Assembly (NCBI RefSeq): GCF_001678945.1
Contig: NZ_CP015124.1
Span: forward strand, 3,997,726 to 4,061,725
Direction of reading: 5' to 3'
Origin: Phaeobacter gallaeciensis
GTDB lineage: Bacteria; Pseudomonadota; Alphaproteobacteria; Rhodobacterales; Rhodobacteraceae
DNA length: 64,000 nt
The notes below the pieces were generated by a model that did not search any database, was not told the DNA's origin, and saw only the letters and a list, made by a program, of their open reading frames with translations. Of this stretch, positions 7,645 through 16,784 are shown in pieces. The position numbers were made by a program, and so were the translations under genes. Positions within the stretch are counted from its first letter, which is position 1, and each line of letters starts with the position of its first letter.

Positions 7645-8085
7645 ATGCCAAACGGAGCACGACTGATCGCAGCCCTGTCGATGGCGCTGCTTGCCTTTGT
7701 TGTTTCGGGCATGATCATGCCCCTGATGCCCGAGGGTACCGATTTTGGCTATTTCACCTATGTGAACATGGCCATCGGGGTTGTCTGTGGCTGGATCCTG
7801 ATGGGGCGGCGGGCTGGTCATGGTCTGGTGCCCGCCATCAACAACGGCATCACCGGCATGGCGGTGATGGTGTTCTGGGGGCTGTTCGTGCAGGGCGTCT
7901 GGGAGATGTTCCGGCTGGCCATGCGGCACCGGTTTGACGGGCCGTTCGAGGCGCTGACTGCGATCTTCACCATTTCGCTGGATTATTTCTTTGTCATGGC
8001 GGTGCCGCATGTCCTGCTGGCGCTGGTGATCGGCGGGGTTCTGGCGGGCCTCGCCACCGAGAACGCTCACAACCGCTGGCGCTGA
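7645..8085 (+). CDS. trgA: TrgA-family membrane protein (tellurite resistance locus)
   Basis: A 146-residue inner-membrane protein from the ATG at 7645 (MPNGARLIAAL). The frame extends upstream to 7483, but that part is polar, has no ribosome site and looks non-coding. Hydrophobic segments lie at about 8-25, 35-50, 63-85 and 115-140; between them are MPEGTDFGYF and MGRRAGHG, which I associate with the TrgA family of Rhodobacterales. In Rhodobacter sphaeroides trgA, trgB and cysK were described together as a tellurite-resistance locus; the same three genes occur here in that order. Biochemical function is unknown. Confidence 0.82.
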   Translation: MPNGARLIAALSMALLAFVVSGMIMPLMPEGTDFGYFTYVNMAIGVVCGWILMGRRAGHGLVPAINNGITGMAVMVFWGLFVQGVWEMFRLAMRHRFDGPFEALTAIFTISLDYFFVMAVPHVLLALVIGGVLAGLATENAHNRWR

Positions 8086-8118
8086 CTGTCAATTTTCACT
8101 TCATAACGGGAGCGCCTT

Positions 8119-9243
8119 GTGGCTGATCTCTTTTTATACGGCACGCTGCGCTATGTGCCGCTGCTGGAATGCGTTCTGGGACGCAGCGCCGAAAGTCTTG
8201 ATGCGCGGCAGGCGCAGCTTGCCGATCACGCAGTGCGGCAGGTCAGGGACCAGCCCTTTCCCGCCATCGAGGCCTGCGAAGGCGCCTCTGCGCCGGGGCT
8301 GCTGCTGCGCGGTGTGACGCAACAGGATCTCGACGCGCTCAATTTCTATGAAGGCGGTTTCGATTATGCGCTGAAACAGGTGGAGGTGCGCCTGGAGGGG
8401 GGAGAGCCTGCGCATGCAGAGGTATATTTCCCCGCGCCCGGTATGTGGGATACCACTGAGCTTTGGGATCTGGACGGCTGGATTGCAGACTGGGGCGCGC
8501 TGTCACTGCGCGCTGCCGAGGAGGTCATGGACCTGCGCGGTTGCAAATCGGCTGAGGAGATCGCCCGGATCTTCCCCTCGATCCGCCGCCGCGCCGCGTC
8601 CTGGTTGGCGGCGCAGGCCCGGCCAGAGGATCCGGCCCACGATCTGGCGCGGGATGTGCGGGTGCACGGCCACAAACGTGCCTATGTGAATTTTTTCGCC
8701 ATGGAAGAGATGGATCTGCAGTTCCGCCGCTACGATGGCAGCTTCAGCCCGGTGGTGAACCGGGGCGTGGCGCTGGTTGGACGGGCGGCGGTGGTTCTGC
8801 CCTATGATCCGGTCCGCGATCAGGTGCTGCTGATCGAGCAGTTCCGCGCCGCGACCTATATTGCCGGGGAAAAACGCCCCTGGATGTGGGAGCCGGTGGC
8901 GGGTCTGATCGACCCCGGTGAAACGCCGGAAGAAACCGCCCGGCGCGAAGCACAGGAAGAGGCGGGCGTAGCCGTCACCCAGCTGGAGCGCGTGGCCGAG
9001 GTCTACCCCTCAAGCGGCGCTTCAGGTGAATTCATTCACATTTTTGTGGGGCTTGCCGATCTTGATGCGGTCGAAGGGGGCGGCGGGCTGGCCAGTGAAC
9101 ACGAGGACATCCGCAGTAAAGTCATTTCGTTCTCTGAATTTATCGATGCGGTGGACAGGAATACCTATCAGGACATGCCTTTGGTAACGGCAGCGCTGTG
9201 GCTGGCCCGGCACCGGGACAGGCTTCGCGCGCACATCGGTTGA
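8119..9243 (+). CDS. trgB: TrgB: gamma-glutamylcyclotransferase-like domain fused to a Nudix hydrolase
   Basis: A 374-residue two-domain protein starting at GTG 8119. Residues 1-110 resemble the AIG2/GGCT fold, with the diagnostic FLYGTLRYVPLL loop and ALNFYEGGFDY. Residues about 190-370 form a Nudix domain of the ADP-ribose pyrophosphatase kind, with a complete Nudix box at about 262-284 (G-x5-E-x7-RE-x2-EE-x-G) and VEVYPSSG-like AEVYPSSGASGE after it. The reaction expected of the second half is hydrolysis of ADP-ribose or a related nucleotide; the first half could act on glutathione or gamma-glutamyl peptides, though its substrate is unproven. It lies between trgA and cysK, consistent with a tellurite/thiol stress locus. 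Confidence 0.85.
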   Translation: MADLFLYGTLRYVPLLECVLGRSAESLDARQAQLADHAVRQVRDQPFPAIEACEGASAPGLLLRGVTQQDLDALNFYEGGFDYALKQVEVRLEGGEPAHAEVYFPAPGMWDTTELWDLDGWIADWGALSLRAAEEVMDLRGCKSAEEIARIFPSIRRRAASWLAAQARPEDPAHDLARDVRVHGHKRAYVNFFAMEEMDLQFRRYDGSFSPVVNRGVALVGRAAVVLPYDPVRDQVLLIEQFRAATYIAGEKRPWMWEPVAGLIDPGETPEETARREAQEEAGVAVTQLERVAEVYPSSGASGEFIHIFVGLADLDAVEGGGGLASEHEDIRSKVISFSEFIDAVDRNTYQDMPLVTAALWLARHRDRLRAHIG

Positions 9244-9324
9244 GTAGGGCACAGTTGTGGCTTCGCGCCTTGTGATCGGAGGGGCGGTTGGCTAAGTCTG
9301 TAGGGAAAGATCGAAAGGGATACT

Positions 9325-10359
9325 ATGCGCATTGCACGTGATCTGGCCGATGCAATCGGCCATACGCCACTGATCCGGCTGAACCGCGTTAGCGACGAAA
9401 CCGGCTGTGAAATTCTGGGCAAGGCGGAGTTCATGAACCCCGGCCAGTCGGTCAAGGACCGTGCGGCGCTCTATATTATCCGCGACGCCATCGCACGCGG
9501 CGAGCTGAAGCCGGGCGGCACCATTGTTGAAGGCACCGCGGGCAACACCGGGATCGGTCTGGCGCTGGTGGGGGCCTCGATGGGGTTCAAGACCGTCATC
9601 GTGATTCCCGAAACCCAGTCCGAAGAGAAAAAGGACATGCTGCGCCTTGCCGGTGCGCAACTGGTGCAGGTTCCGGCGGCGCCCTATCGCAACCCGAACA
9701 ACTTCGTGCGCTATTCCGAGCGTCTGGCCAAGGAACTGGCCAAGACCGAACCCAATGGTGCGATCTGGGCCAATCAGTTCGACAATGTTGCCAACCGTCA
9801 GGCCCATGTGGAAACCACCGGCCCCGAGATCTGGCAGCAGACCGACGGCAAGGTCGATGGTTTCATCTGCGCTGTCGGCTCGGGTGGTACGCTGGCCGGC
9901 GTCGCGGAGGCGCTGCAGCCCAAGGGTGTGAAGATCGGTCTGGCCGATCCGATGGGGGCCGGGCTTTACAGCTATTACACCACCGGTGAAATCGCGATGG
10001 AGGGCTCCTCGATCGCAGAAGGCATCGGTCAGGTGCGGATCACCAAGAACCTTGAAGGCTTCACACCGGATTTCAACTATCAGGTCCCGGACGAAGAAGC
10101 GCTGCCGTTTGTCTTTGATCTTCTGCATAACGAAGGTCTGGTGCTTGGCGGTTCGTCGGCGATCAACATCGCGGGCGCCGTACGCATGGCCAAGGAAATG
10201 GGACCGGGCAAAACCATCGTGACGGTGCTGTGTGATTATGGCACGCGCTATCAGTCGAAACTTTTCAACCCCGATTTCCTGCGTGAGAAAAGCCTGCCGG
10301 TGCCGGACTGGATGACTCACGCTCCTGCCTCCATCCCGGGTGTATTCGAGGACGTATGA
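9325..10359 (+). CDS. cysK: Cysteine synthase (O-acetylserine sulfhydrylase)
   Basis: A 344-residue fold-type II PLP enzyme that makes L-cysteine from O-acetylserine and sulfide. The PLP lysine is in NPGQSVKDRAALY (Lys44), the carboxylate loop is GTAGNTGIGLAL (near 73-84), and the phosphate-binding glycine loop is AVGSGGTLAGVAE (near 185-197). An extra C-terminal tail beyond the roughly 310-residue CysK core ends VPDWMTHAPASIPGVF. The start has AAAGGG eight bases upstream. It is the third gene of the trgA-trgB-cysK cluster, and its stop overlaps the next gene's ATG by four bases, so both are translated from one message. Confidence 0.93.
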   Translation: MRIARDLADAIGHTPLIRLNRVSDETGCEILGKAEFMNPGQSVKDRAALYIIRDAIARGELKPGGTIVEGTAGNTGIGLALVGASMGFKTVIVIPETQSEEKKDMLRLAGAQLVQVPAAPYRNPNNFVRYSERLAKELAKTEPNGAIWANQFDNVANRQAHVETTGPEIWQQTDGKVDGFICAVGSGGTLAGVAEALQPKGVKIGLADPMGAGLYSYYTTGEIAMEGSSIAEGIGQVRITKNLEGFTPDFNYQVPDEEALPFVFDLLHNEGLVLGGSSAINIAGAVRMAKEMGPGKTIVTVLCDYGTRYQSKLFNPDFLREKSLPVPDWMTHAPASIPGVFEDV

Positions 10360-12791
10360 AACGCATAGCTGACTTGCTGCGCATTTGGGGGGCTGGGCTG
10401 ATCCTGTTGATCGGCCTGGCCCTTCCGCTGTCTGCACAGAGCACGGAAGAGATCCGGGCCATGTCTGCCGAATGGCAGAAAACCGCGACGCGTGCGGAAC
10501 AGGTTATTGATGCCAACCGGGCTTCCAACGCTGCGCTGGAACAGCTGCGAAGCGAATTGGCCAGATTCCGGCAAACCTTTCTGTCTTCAGGCACCGACAA
10601 CGCTGACCGGATTCGCACGTTGGAAGGTCAGTTGGAGGCGCTTGGCCCGCCCCCGGCAGAGGGCGAAACCGAGGCCGAGGATATCGCCCAGTTGCGGGCA
10701 AGCCTCCGAGATCAGCTGAATGCCTTGCGGGTTCCACGGGTGGTTTCTGAAGAGGCTTACAGCCGCGCCGACGGCTTGATTGCAGAGATCGACAAAATCA
10801 TTCGCGAACGGCGCACCAAACGATTGCTGGAACGGGGGCCGTCGCCTCTGAACCCGCAATACTGGCCCGAGGCAGCGGCCGATCTGTCCGATGCCGGAAT
10901 GGCGGTGTGGCATGAAACCGCTTTCCAATTGGGCAATGACACTACGCGGGAGCGGATCAGCAACAACCTGCCGGCGATTTTGCTGCTGCTGCTGTTGTCC
11001 GGGCTTCTGCTCTTGCGGGGACGCCCCTGGGCACGGGCTGCGGGCAGCCATTTGCGCCAATATGGCGGCGGTGGCACGGGCGTCTGGAGTTTCGTGGTCT
11101 CCTTGCTGGAAGTTCTGCTGCCGTTCGGTGGCATCCTGTTGCTGACCGCTGCAATCGATCTGTCCGGTCTTCTCGGGCTGCGCGGTTCGCTGCTGACGGA
11201 TTACGTGCCGGTCTGGGCCTTCTTGCTGTTGTCCTTCCATTGGTTGGGCGAACAGGTCTTCAAGCCGCGCGACGGCAGCAGCCTGATCCCGGTTGCCGAC
11301 AACCGGCACCAGCAGGCCCGGTTGATGCTGGATCTTCTGGCGGTGTTGCTGGTGCTGAAGGATGCGCTGATCCGTTTTGAGCAGATCGAAAGGATCTCGG
11401 TCGAGGCCCATGCGGTGCTGGGCTTCCCGCTGATCGTCTTTGCCGCGCTTGTGATGTTGCGGGTACAGCGGCTAACGGCCATCTCCGAGACGTCCGAGAC
11501 CCAGCAGAGCGAGGACGACGACACAGGAGCGCCAGCTGTTTCAAATGTCGGGCGGATACGGTCCGTCGTGCGACGTGGCGCCTATACCTTGGGGATCGTG
11601 TCGCCGCTGGTGGCTGCAGTCGGCTATACCAGTGCGGCCGAGGCGCTGATTTATCCGGCAATCTCCACGCTTGCGATCCTCGCGGCAATGCTGGTGCTGC
11701 AACGCTTCATTGGCGATGTTTACGGCTGGCTTAGCGGCAAGGGGCAGACCGCGCAGGATTCGCTGTTCACGGTGATCTCTGGCTTCCTGCTGGTGACGCT
11801 GTCGCTGCCGATTTTGGCCATTGTCTGGGGGGCCCGCGTTGCCGACCTGACGGAGCTGTGGTCTCGGTTCCTTGCGGGCTTTTCGATTGGCGATACGCGG
11901 ATTTCTCCGACCGCTTTCCTTAGCTTTGCAATCGTATTCGCCGCCGGGTATGCGCTGACCCGGCTGGTGCAGGGTAGCCTGCGCAATTCTCTGCTGCCAA
12001 AGACCAAGATCGATCCGGGCGGCCAGAATGCCATTGTTTCGGGGCTTGGCTATGCGGGGATATTCATTTCCGCTGTGGTGGCGATTTCCCTGGCCGGACT
12101 GGACCTGTCTTCGCTGGCGATTGTTGCCGGTGCCCTGTCTGTCGGGATCGGTTTCGGCCTTCAGACCATCGTGTCGAATTTCGTATCGGGCATCATCCTG
12201 CTGATCGAACGCCCGATCTCCAAAGGCGACTGGATCGAGGTTGGCGGGTTGATGGGCTACGTGCGGGACATCTCGGTGCGCTCCACCCGGATTGAGACCT
12301 TTGACCGCTCTGATGTGATCATCCCGAACTCTGACCTTATCACCGGGACTGTGACCAACTATACGCGCGGCAACACGGTAGGTCGCGTGATCGTGCCGGT
12401 CGGGGTGGCCTATGGCACGGACCTGCGCAAGGTCGAGAGTATCCTGATGGAGATTGCCAAGGCCAATCCGCTGGTTCTGATGAACCCGGCACCCAGTGTG
12501 ATCTTCCAGGGCTTTGGTGCTGACAGTCTCGATTTTGAAATCCGCGCCATTCTGCGGGATGTGAACTGGGTGCTCTCAGTTAAATCCGAGATGAACTACG
12601 AGATCGCTCGCCGGTTCCACGAAGAAGGCATCGAGATCCCGTTCTCGCAGCGCGATATCTGGATCCGCAATCCCGAGGCTCTCGCGACATCGCAGTCTTC
12701 CGGTCCGGCTGCCCCTCGTTCGGCGGTCGACGATCCGGTTAAACCCGATCTTCAGGATCTCGACCCTGATCAAGCCGACGGAGAGGATTGA
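10356..12791 (+). CDS. MscS-family mechanosensitive channel with DUF3772-type N-terminal domain
   Basis: An 811-residue inner-membrane channel. A signal peptide (residues 1-27, ending LPLSAQ) leads a periplasmic coiled region rich in Glu/Arg/Ala (30-190), then about ten hydrophobic segments from 205 on. The conserved pore helix and beta domain are clear: LSVGIGFGLQTIVSNFVSG (near 595-613), ERPISKGDWIEVGG (near 620-634), and TRIETFDRSDVIIPNSDLI (near 650). The last 50 residues are acidic and probably disordered. Such large MscS proteins gate under membrane tension and release osmolytes on hypo-osmotic shock. It overlaps cysK by four bases (ATGA). The coupling to cysK may be only transcriptional economy. 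Confidence 0.9.
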   Translation: MKRIADLLRIWGAGLILLIGLALPLSAQSTEEIRAMSAEWQKTATRAEQVIDANRASNAALEQLRSELARFRQTFLSSGTDNADRIRTLEGQLEALGPPPAEGETEAEDIAQLRASLRDQLNALRVPRVVSEEAYSRADGLIAEIDKIIRERRTKRLLERGPSPLNPQYWPEAAADLSDAGMAVWHETAFQLGNDTTRERISNNLPAILLLLLLSGLLLLRGRPWARAAGSHLRQYGGGGTGVWSFVVSLLEVLLPFGGILLLTAAIDLSGLLGLRGSLLTDYVPVWAFLLLSFHWLGEQVFKPRDGSSLIPVADNRHQQARLMLDLLAVLLVLKDALIRFEQIERISVEAHAVLGFPLIVFAALVMLRVQRLTAISETSETQQSEDDDTGAPAVSNVGRIRSVVRRGAYTLGIVSPLVAAVGYTSAAEALIYPAISTLAILAAMLVLQRFIGDVYGWLSGKGQTAQDSLFTVISGFLLVTLSLPILAIVWGARVADLTELWSRFLAGFSIGDTRISPTAFLSFAIVFAAGYALTRLVQGSLRNSLLPKTKIDPGGQNAIVSGLGYAGIFISAVVAISLAGLDLSSLAIVAGALSVGIGFGLQTIVSNFVSGIILLIERPISKGDWIEVGGLMGYVRDISVRSTRIETFDRSDVIIPNSDLITGTVTNYTRGNTVGRVIVPVGVAYGTDLRKVESILMEIAKANPLVLMNPAPSVIFQGFGADSLDFEIRAILRDVNWVLSVKSEMNYEIARRFHEEGIEIPFSQRDIWIRNPEALATSQSSGPAAPRSAVDDPVKPDLQDLDPDQADGED

Positions 12792-13544
12792 GCGGGCGCG
12801 CCTGACGTGCCCGTAAAACCTTGCGCGATGCGGCGTCGCGGGCGGCGGCGAATAGTTGATTCGTTAAGATTGCCGCGGCTGTTTGTTTCGTGCGCAGCAA
12901 CATTGGCGCTTGTTTCTTGTGATTGCCTCAAATTGGGTGATTATTCGAGAAATTGGCCCGGCACGGCTACTCGGATGTTTGGCGCTTCAAACAGGCCGAA
13001 ATTGCAATGAGCAAAGAAACAGAAGGCCGGGTATTGAGTGGATTTTGCACACAATAATGGCGGTAGGTGCCGGATTGTTTCGAATGCTCGTTGCAAGTTA
13101 AGCCCTTGCCGTCGTTGATATACTCCAGCTTGGAAACAGTTTTTCAACGTTACAAACTCAAAGAGGGCGCGTTTCTTTGAGTTTCTACAAATCGTTTAAA
13201 TTTTCTTTCGATTTTTTCCTTTGTTGGTTTCAGGGCCTAGGGTAGTTTCGATTGAGCCCATCTGGGGGGGCTGTTTTTGAGTACGCCGAAATTCGGCACT
13301 GGGGTTCTGTTCGCTCTGGTATTTGCTGTCGTCTGCCTGGCAGTGAGTGTGTCGTTGAATGTGCATTGTTGACCTGCACGCCTTTCGGGCTGTGCAGAAT
13401 ACGGCGGCGGTAGAATAGGCCGCATCCCCCTACATGATCGGGTATTGGCGATGTCGGCAGATCTGTGCGGCATGGTTATTTGGTATTCGGTCGCTCCGGC
13501 GTCCAGAGTTTCTGGTGCGAGCGCGTGCCGAAGAGGAGAATGTG
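12792..13544. other. Long intergenic region upstream of the RTX/Hint protein gene
   Basis: About 750 bases with no convincing gene. The part 13130-13235 is much more AT-rich than its surroundings. It holds an 11-bp perfect inverted repeat (13154-13184), a hairpin CTGCAC (13374-13379) / GTGCAG (13392-13397) with extra pairs inside, and a possible 31-codon TTG frame at 13277-13372 with a hydrophobic middle that I do not accept as a gene. A strong AAGAGGAGAA ribosome site lies just before 13545. It may hold the regulatory region of the surface protein gene. Confidence 0.6.
13154..13184. repeat. Perfect 11-bp inverted repeat in an AT-rich tract
   Basis: AAACTCAAAGA (13154-13164) and TCTTTGAGTTT (13174-13184) are exact reverse complements around a 9-base GC-rich loop. 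There is no T-run directly after it on either strand, so it is more likely an operator or RNA hairpin than a simple terminator. Confidence 0.75.
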
Positions 13545-16500
13545 ATGGCTGAGAATTTCGACAACCCGTATTCGGCAAATCTGATTGGTTTGTGGGACTT
13601 CCGCGAGGATTATACCACTGAGGACACCGGTCTGGGCGATGGCATCGCGCAGGATGGGACGGGGTCTCCCTCCACCACCTACGCTGGCGGCTGGATGCTC
13701 GGAAATGGCAGCAACACGCAATTCTCTGTCGATGGCAGCAATGATGGCCCCTTCGATCTGACCGAAGGCACCCTTATCAGCACCTTCCAGCCGAATGAGG
13801 TCCCGGCCTCTGACTCCCAAACCGTTGTCAGCCGCGGTCTGGAAACGTCGGGCGATGCCGATGGCGAGAATTTCGAAATCCGGGTCACCGCCGATGGGTC
13901 GGTCGAGGTCGCACATGCCGATGGCGGCGCTTCCGTGCTGCTGACGACGGCCCCGGGCTTTTTCACCTATGGCGATGTGCTGACCGTGAAATACAGCTGG
14001 ACCGATGGGGGCCAGACGATGGTGGTGGAAAACACCACTCAAGGCACGGTTGCTACCGCCGGGGATGATGTGGCTGGCCTGTCTTTGGATGTTACCGCCG
14101 ACGGCGATGACAGTTTCTCCATCGGCGCCGCCGGGGACGGGTCTGCGTCCTTTAACGGTCTGATTGATTATGTGGCCGTGCTGGATGAAGACGTGATCGC
14201 CGGTGAGTTGGACGGGATTGTGGAAGGTGGAGCCACGGACGACCTGATCGACACGGCCTATACCGGTGATCCAGAAGGCGACCGGATCGACGCCGGTGAT
14301 GCGATCAACCCGGCAGATGGCCCGGATGACGATCTGGTCAACGCCGCAGCCGGGGATGACACCGTTGAAGCGGGCGCCGGGGACGACACCGTGCATGGTG
14401 GCTCTGGGGCAGACAGCCTTAGCGGCGGCGCAGGCGATGACGTGCTGGAGGGTGACACCGATGCGCCGGGCGCCGGTCCCAGCAGCCGCGAGGTGTTCCA
14501 GTGGGATCTGGCTCCGGACCCGGATGACGGTGGCGCCGTTGATCCGCAGGACGATCTGAGCGGCGGCTTTTCGCAGGATACAGGTTCGGTCACCGTGGAC
14601 TTCTCCGTGCTGTCTCAGACCTCGGGTTCTGAGACGCTATTCAGCGACACCACGCAGTTTGTTGGCAATATCGACACCGATGGCAGTGCTGCCGATGCCA
14701 ACAGTGGCATGGCGTCTGAACTGGACGGCGACGGTAACAACGCGGCCTATCAGCTCGACTTTTCTGACCCGGTTGGAAATGTTTCCTTCCGTATCAACGA
14801 TATCGATGGCGATGGCACGGTACAGGTCAGCGCATTTGACGCAGATGGAAACCCGGTAATCGTCAATCTCTCGGGCGGACCGGCGCTGACTTTGTCGGAT
14901 GCGGATGCCGTACCGGGCGATGACAGCGCCGAGGTCAAGGTTGACGGCACCTATGCCAGCGATTTCGACCCGGACATTTCCCTATTGGTGACGATACCGG
15001 GGCCGGTATCTTCGATCGTGATCAGCCACACGCAGGATGGACATGACAACAGTGGCATCGACGTCTCCGACGTCTATTTCGATGCCACCGATCCCAACGC
15101 GCCGATCGTGCCGGGAAATGACACCATTGATGGCGGCGACGGTGATGATGTGATCATCGGCAATGGCGGGGACGACAGCCTGACCGGCGGTGACGGGTCT
15201 GACAGCGTCGATGGCGGCGACGGCGATGATGTCATCGACACCTCTGGCAACGAACCGACACCGCTGCCGGATCGCGGTTTCCCGGGCTACACCGGCACCA
15301 CGCCGAACATTCCGCCGATCCCGGCGGACAGCGATCCCTATGATGACATGGATACCGTCGCGGGTGGCGCGGGCAATGACACCATCACCACTGGTGATGA
15401 CGCCGACCTGATTTCCGGTGGCAGCGGTGATGACAGCATCGATGGTGGCATTGACGACGATACGGTCGATGGCGGCGCCGACAACGATATGATCATCGGC
15501 GGTGAGGGCTCTGACGTTCTGCTGGGGGGCGATGGGGACGATACCCTTTATGGCGGTCTTGATCCGGCCTTCCCGGATGGGCTCAACATCATGGACGATG
15601 GCGCTGATGGGCGCCCCGTTGATCCTGATCCGACCAATGGCATGGACACCATCGAAGGCGGTGCTGGCAACGATCTGATCTATGGCCAGGACGACGACGA
15701 TGTCATTTCCGGTGGTGAAGGCGACGACACCATTGATGCGGGTATCGATGATGACGAGGTGACCGGCGGCACCGGCAACGACGTGATCACCGGCGGCCAT
15801 GGGGCCGACACGCTGAGCGGCGGCGCTGATCGCGACTTGTTCATCGGTGCATCCGATGGCGATGTGGTCGATGGTGGTTCCACTGGCGATGACTATGACA
15901 CGCTGGATCTGACCGGTCAGAACTTTGAAATCACCAGCCGCACGCTGGACGCCGATGGCAACAGCTATTCGGGCACCATCAACCTGCTGGATGGCGCGGA
16001 CTCCGTGATTGGATCCATGACCTACAGCGAGATCGAGCGGATCATTCCCTGTTTCACGCCGGGCACCCTGATCGCGACCCCTGATGGGGAGCGCAAGGTC
16101 GAGGATCTGCAGGCGGGGGACCGGGTGATCACCCGTGACAACGGCATTCAGGAAATCCGCTGGATCGGAGCCCGTAGCCTGACCGAAGCCGAACTGAAGG
16201 ACGCCGCGCATCTGCAACCGGTGTTGATCCGTCAGGGTGCGCTTGGCAATGGTCTGCCGGAGCGCGACATGATGGTCAGTCCGAACCACCGGGTACTGGT
16301 CGCCAACGACAAAACGGCGCTTTATTTCGAGGACCGAGAGGTTCTGGTCGCGGCGAAGCATCTGACCGGCCTTGAAGGGGTGGACGTGGTGGAAACCACT
16401 GCGGTGACCTACATCCACTTCATGTTCGACCAGCACGAGGTGGTTCTGTCAGATGGTGCCTGGACCGAAAGTTTCCAGCCCGGTGATCTGACCCTGCGTG

Positions 16501-16631
16501 GTCTGGATGGGGATCAGCGCAACGAGGTGCTGGAACTGTTCCCCGAATTACAGACTGTCGAGGGCCGCGAGGCCTACACGTCAGCGCGCCGGTCGTTGAA
16601 GAAACACGAAGCGCGGCTGCTGGTTCACTGA
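13545..16631 (+). CDS. LamG-like / RTX calcium-repeat / Hint-domain surface or secreted protein
   Basis: A 1028-residue acidic protein. The ATG at 13545 is chosen over the open frame from 13434 because AAGAGGAGAA precedes it. Residues about 1-230 look like a concanavalin/LamG beta sandwich (NLIGLWDFRED near the start, FNGLIDYVAVLDE near its end). Glycine-aspartate nonapeptide RTX repeats of the GGxGxDxUx kind then run in four blocks, interrupted by a beta-rich segment (about 310-515) and proline-rich linkers. A Hint domain starts at Cys836 (PCFTPGTLIATPDGE) with VSPNHRVLV and TYIHFMFDQHEVV, and a basic tail ends SLKKHEARLLVH. RTX proteins normally leave by type I secretion and fold on binding calcium; Hint domains can self-cleave. 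Target unknown; no secretion genes are nearby. Confidence 0.87.
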   Translation: MAENFDNPYSANLIGLWDFREDYTTEDTGLGDGIAQDGTGSPSTTYAGGWMLGNGSNTQFSVDGSNDGPFDLTEGTLISTFQPNEVPASDSQTVVSRGLETSGDADGENFEIRVTADGSVEVAHADGGASVLLTTAPGFFTYGDVLTVKYSWTDGGQTMVVENTTQGTVATAGDDVAGLSLDVTADGDDSFSIGAAGDGSASFNGLIDYVAVLDEDVIAGELDGIVEGGATDDLIDTAYTGDPEGDRIDAGDAINPADGPDDDLVNAAAGDDTVEAGAGDDTVHGGSGADSLSGGAGDDVLEGDTDAPGAGPSSREVFQWDLAPDPDDGGAVDPQDDLSGGFSQDTGSVTVDFSVLSQTSGSETLFSDTTQFVGNIDTDGSAADANSGMASELDGDGNNAAYQLDFSDPVGNVSFRINDIDGDGTVQVSAFDADGNPVIVNLSGGPALTLSDADAVPGDDSAEVKVDGTYASDFDPDISLLVTIPGPVSSIVISHTQDGHDNSGIDVSDVYFDATDPNAPIVPGNDTIDGGDGDDVIIGNGGDDSLTGGDGSDSVDGGDGDDVIDTSGNEPTPLPDRGFPGYTGTTPNIPPIPADSDPYDDMDTVAGGAGNDTITTGDDADLISGGSGDDSIDGGIDDDTVDGGADNDMIIGGEGSDVLLGGDGDDTLYGGLDPAFPDGLNIMDDGADGRPVDPDPTNGMDTIEGGAGNDLIYGQDDDDVISGGEGDDTIDAGIDDDEVTGGTGNDVITGGHGADTLSGGADRDLFIGASDGDVVDGGSTGDDYDTLDLTGQNFEITSRTLDADGNSYSGTINLLDGADSVIGSMTYSEIERIIPCFTPGTLIATPDGERKVEDLQAGDRVITRDNGIQEIRWIGARSLTEAELKDAAHLQPVLIRQGALGNGLPERDMMVSPNHRVLVANDKTALYFEDREVLVAAKHLTGLEGVDVVETTAVTYIHFMFDQHEVVLSDGAWTESFQPGDLTLRGLDGDQRNEVLELFPELQTVEGREAYTSARRSLKKHEARLLVH
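14344..15843 (+). repeat. RTX (GGxGxDxUx) coding repeats, four blocks
   Basis: Tandem 27-base units encode calcium-binding nonapeptides such as GGAGDDVLEG. Blocks lie at about 14344-14455, 15115-15243, 15358-15560 and 15651-15843, separated by non-repeat segments. The DNA copies are diverged, so this is protein-level repetition. Confidence 0.85.
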
Positions 16632-16708
16632 ACGGTCCGTCCGTAGCACCGGGGGGAAGCTGCGGAAGAGGACCCGTGAACCACTGCAGACCGAGGCTTC
16701 GGGGGAGG

Positions 16709-16737
16709 GGCAGGGCCGCTGGGTCCTGCCTTTCTTG
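16709..16737 (+). terminator. Rho-independent terminator after the RTX/Hint gene
   Basis: GGCAGGGCC (16709-16717) pairs with GGTCCTGCC (16722-16730), one G-U pair, 4-base loop, then TTTCTTG. It lies 78 bases after the stop and between convergent genes. Confidence 0.82.
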
Positions 16738-16784
16738 TTATCAGGTGGTCTTTCGGATTGGGGTAGGCGTCCGAGGGTAGGCCT

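Noticed and set aside
13277..13372. 31-codon TTG frame with a hydrophobic middle
   Set aside because: Start codon is weak, the only purine run before it is a G-tract, and conservation is not visible; kept only as a note in the intergenic entry.
13434..13544. N-terminal extension of the RTX/Hint protein
   Set aside because: The upstream part is basic and aromatic without signal character, and the strong ribosome site is just before 13545.
14344..15843. Repeats as a CRISPR array or DNA satellite
   Set aside because: Units are in-frame 27-base codon repeats encoding glycine-aspartate nonapeptides, diverged at DNA level and without spacers.
14982..16436. 484-codon minus-strand frame opposite the RTX/Hint gene
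   Set aside because: Created by the periodic GGC-GAT codons of the RTX repeats; no domain is recognisable.
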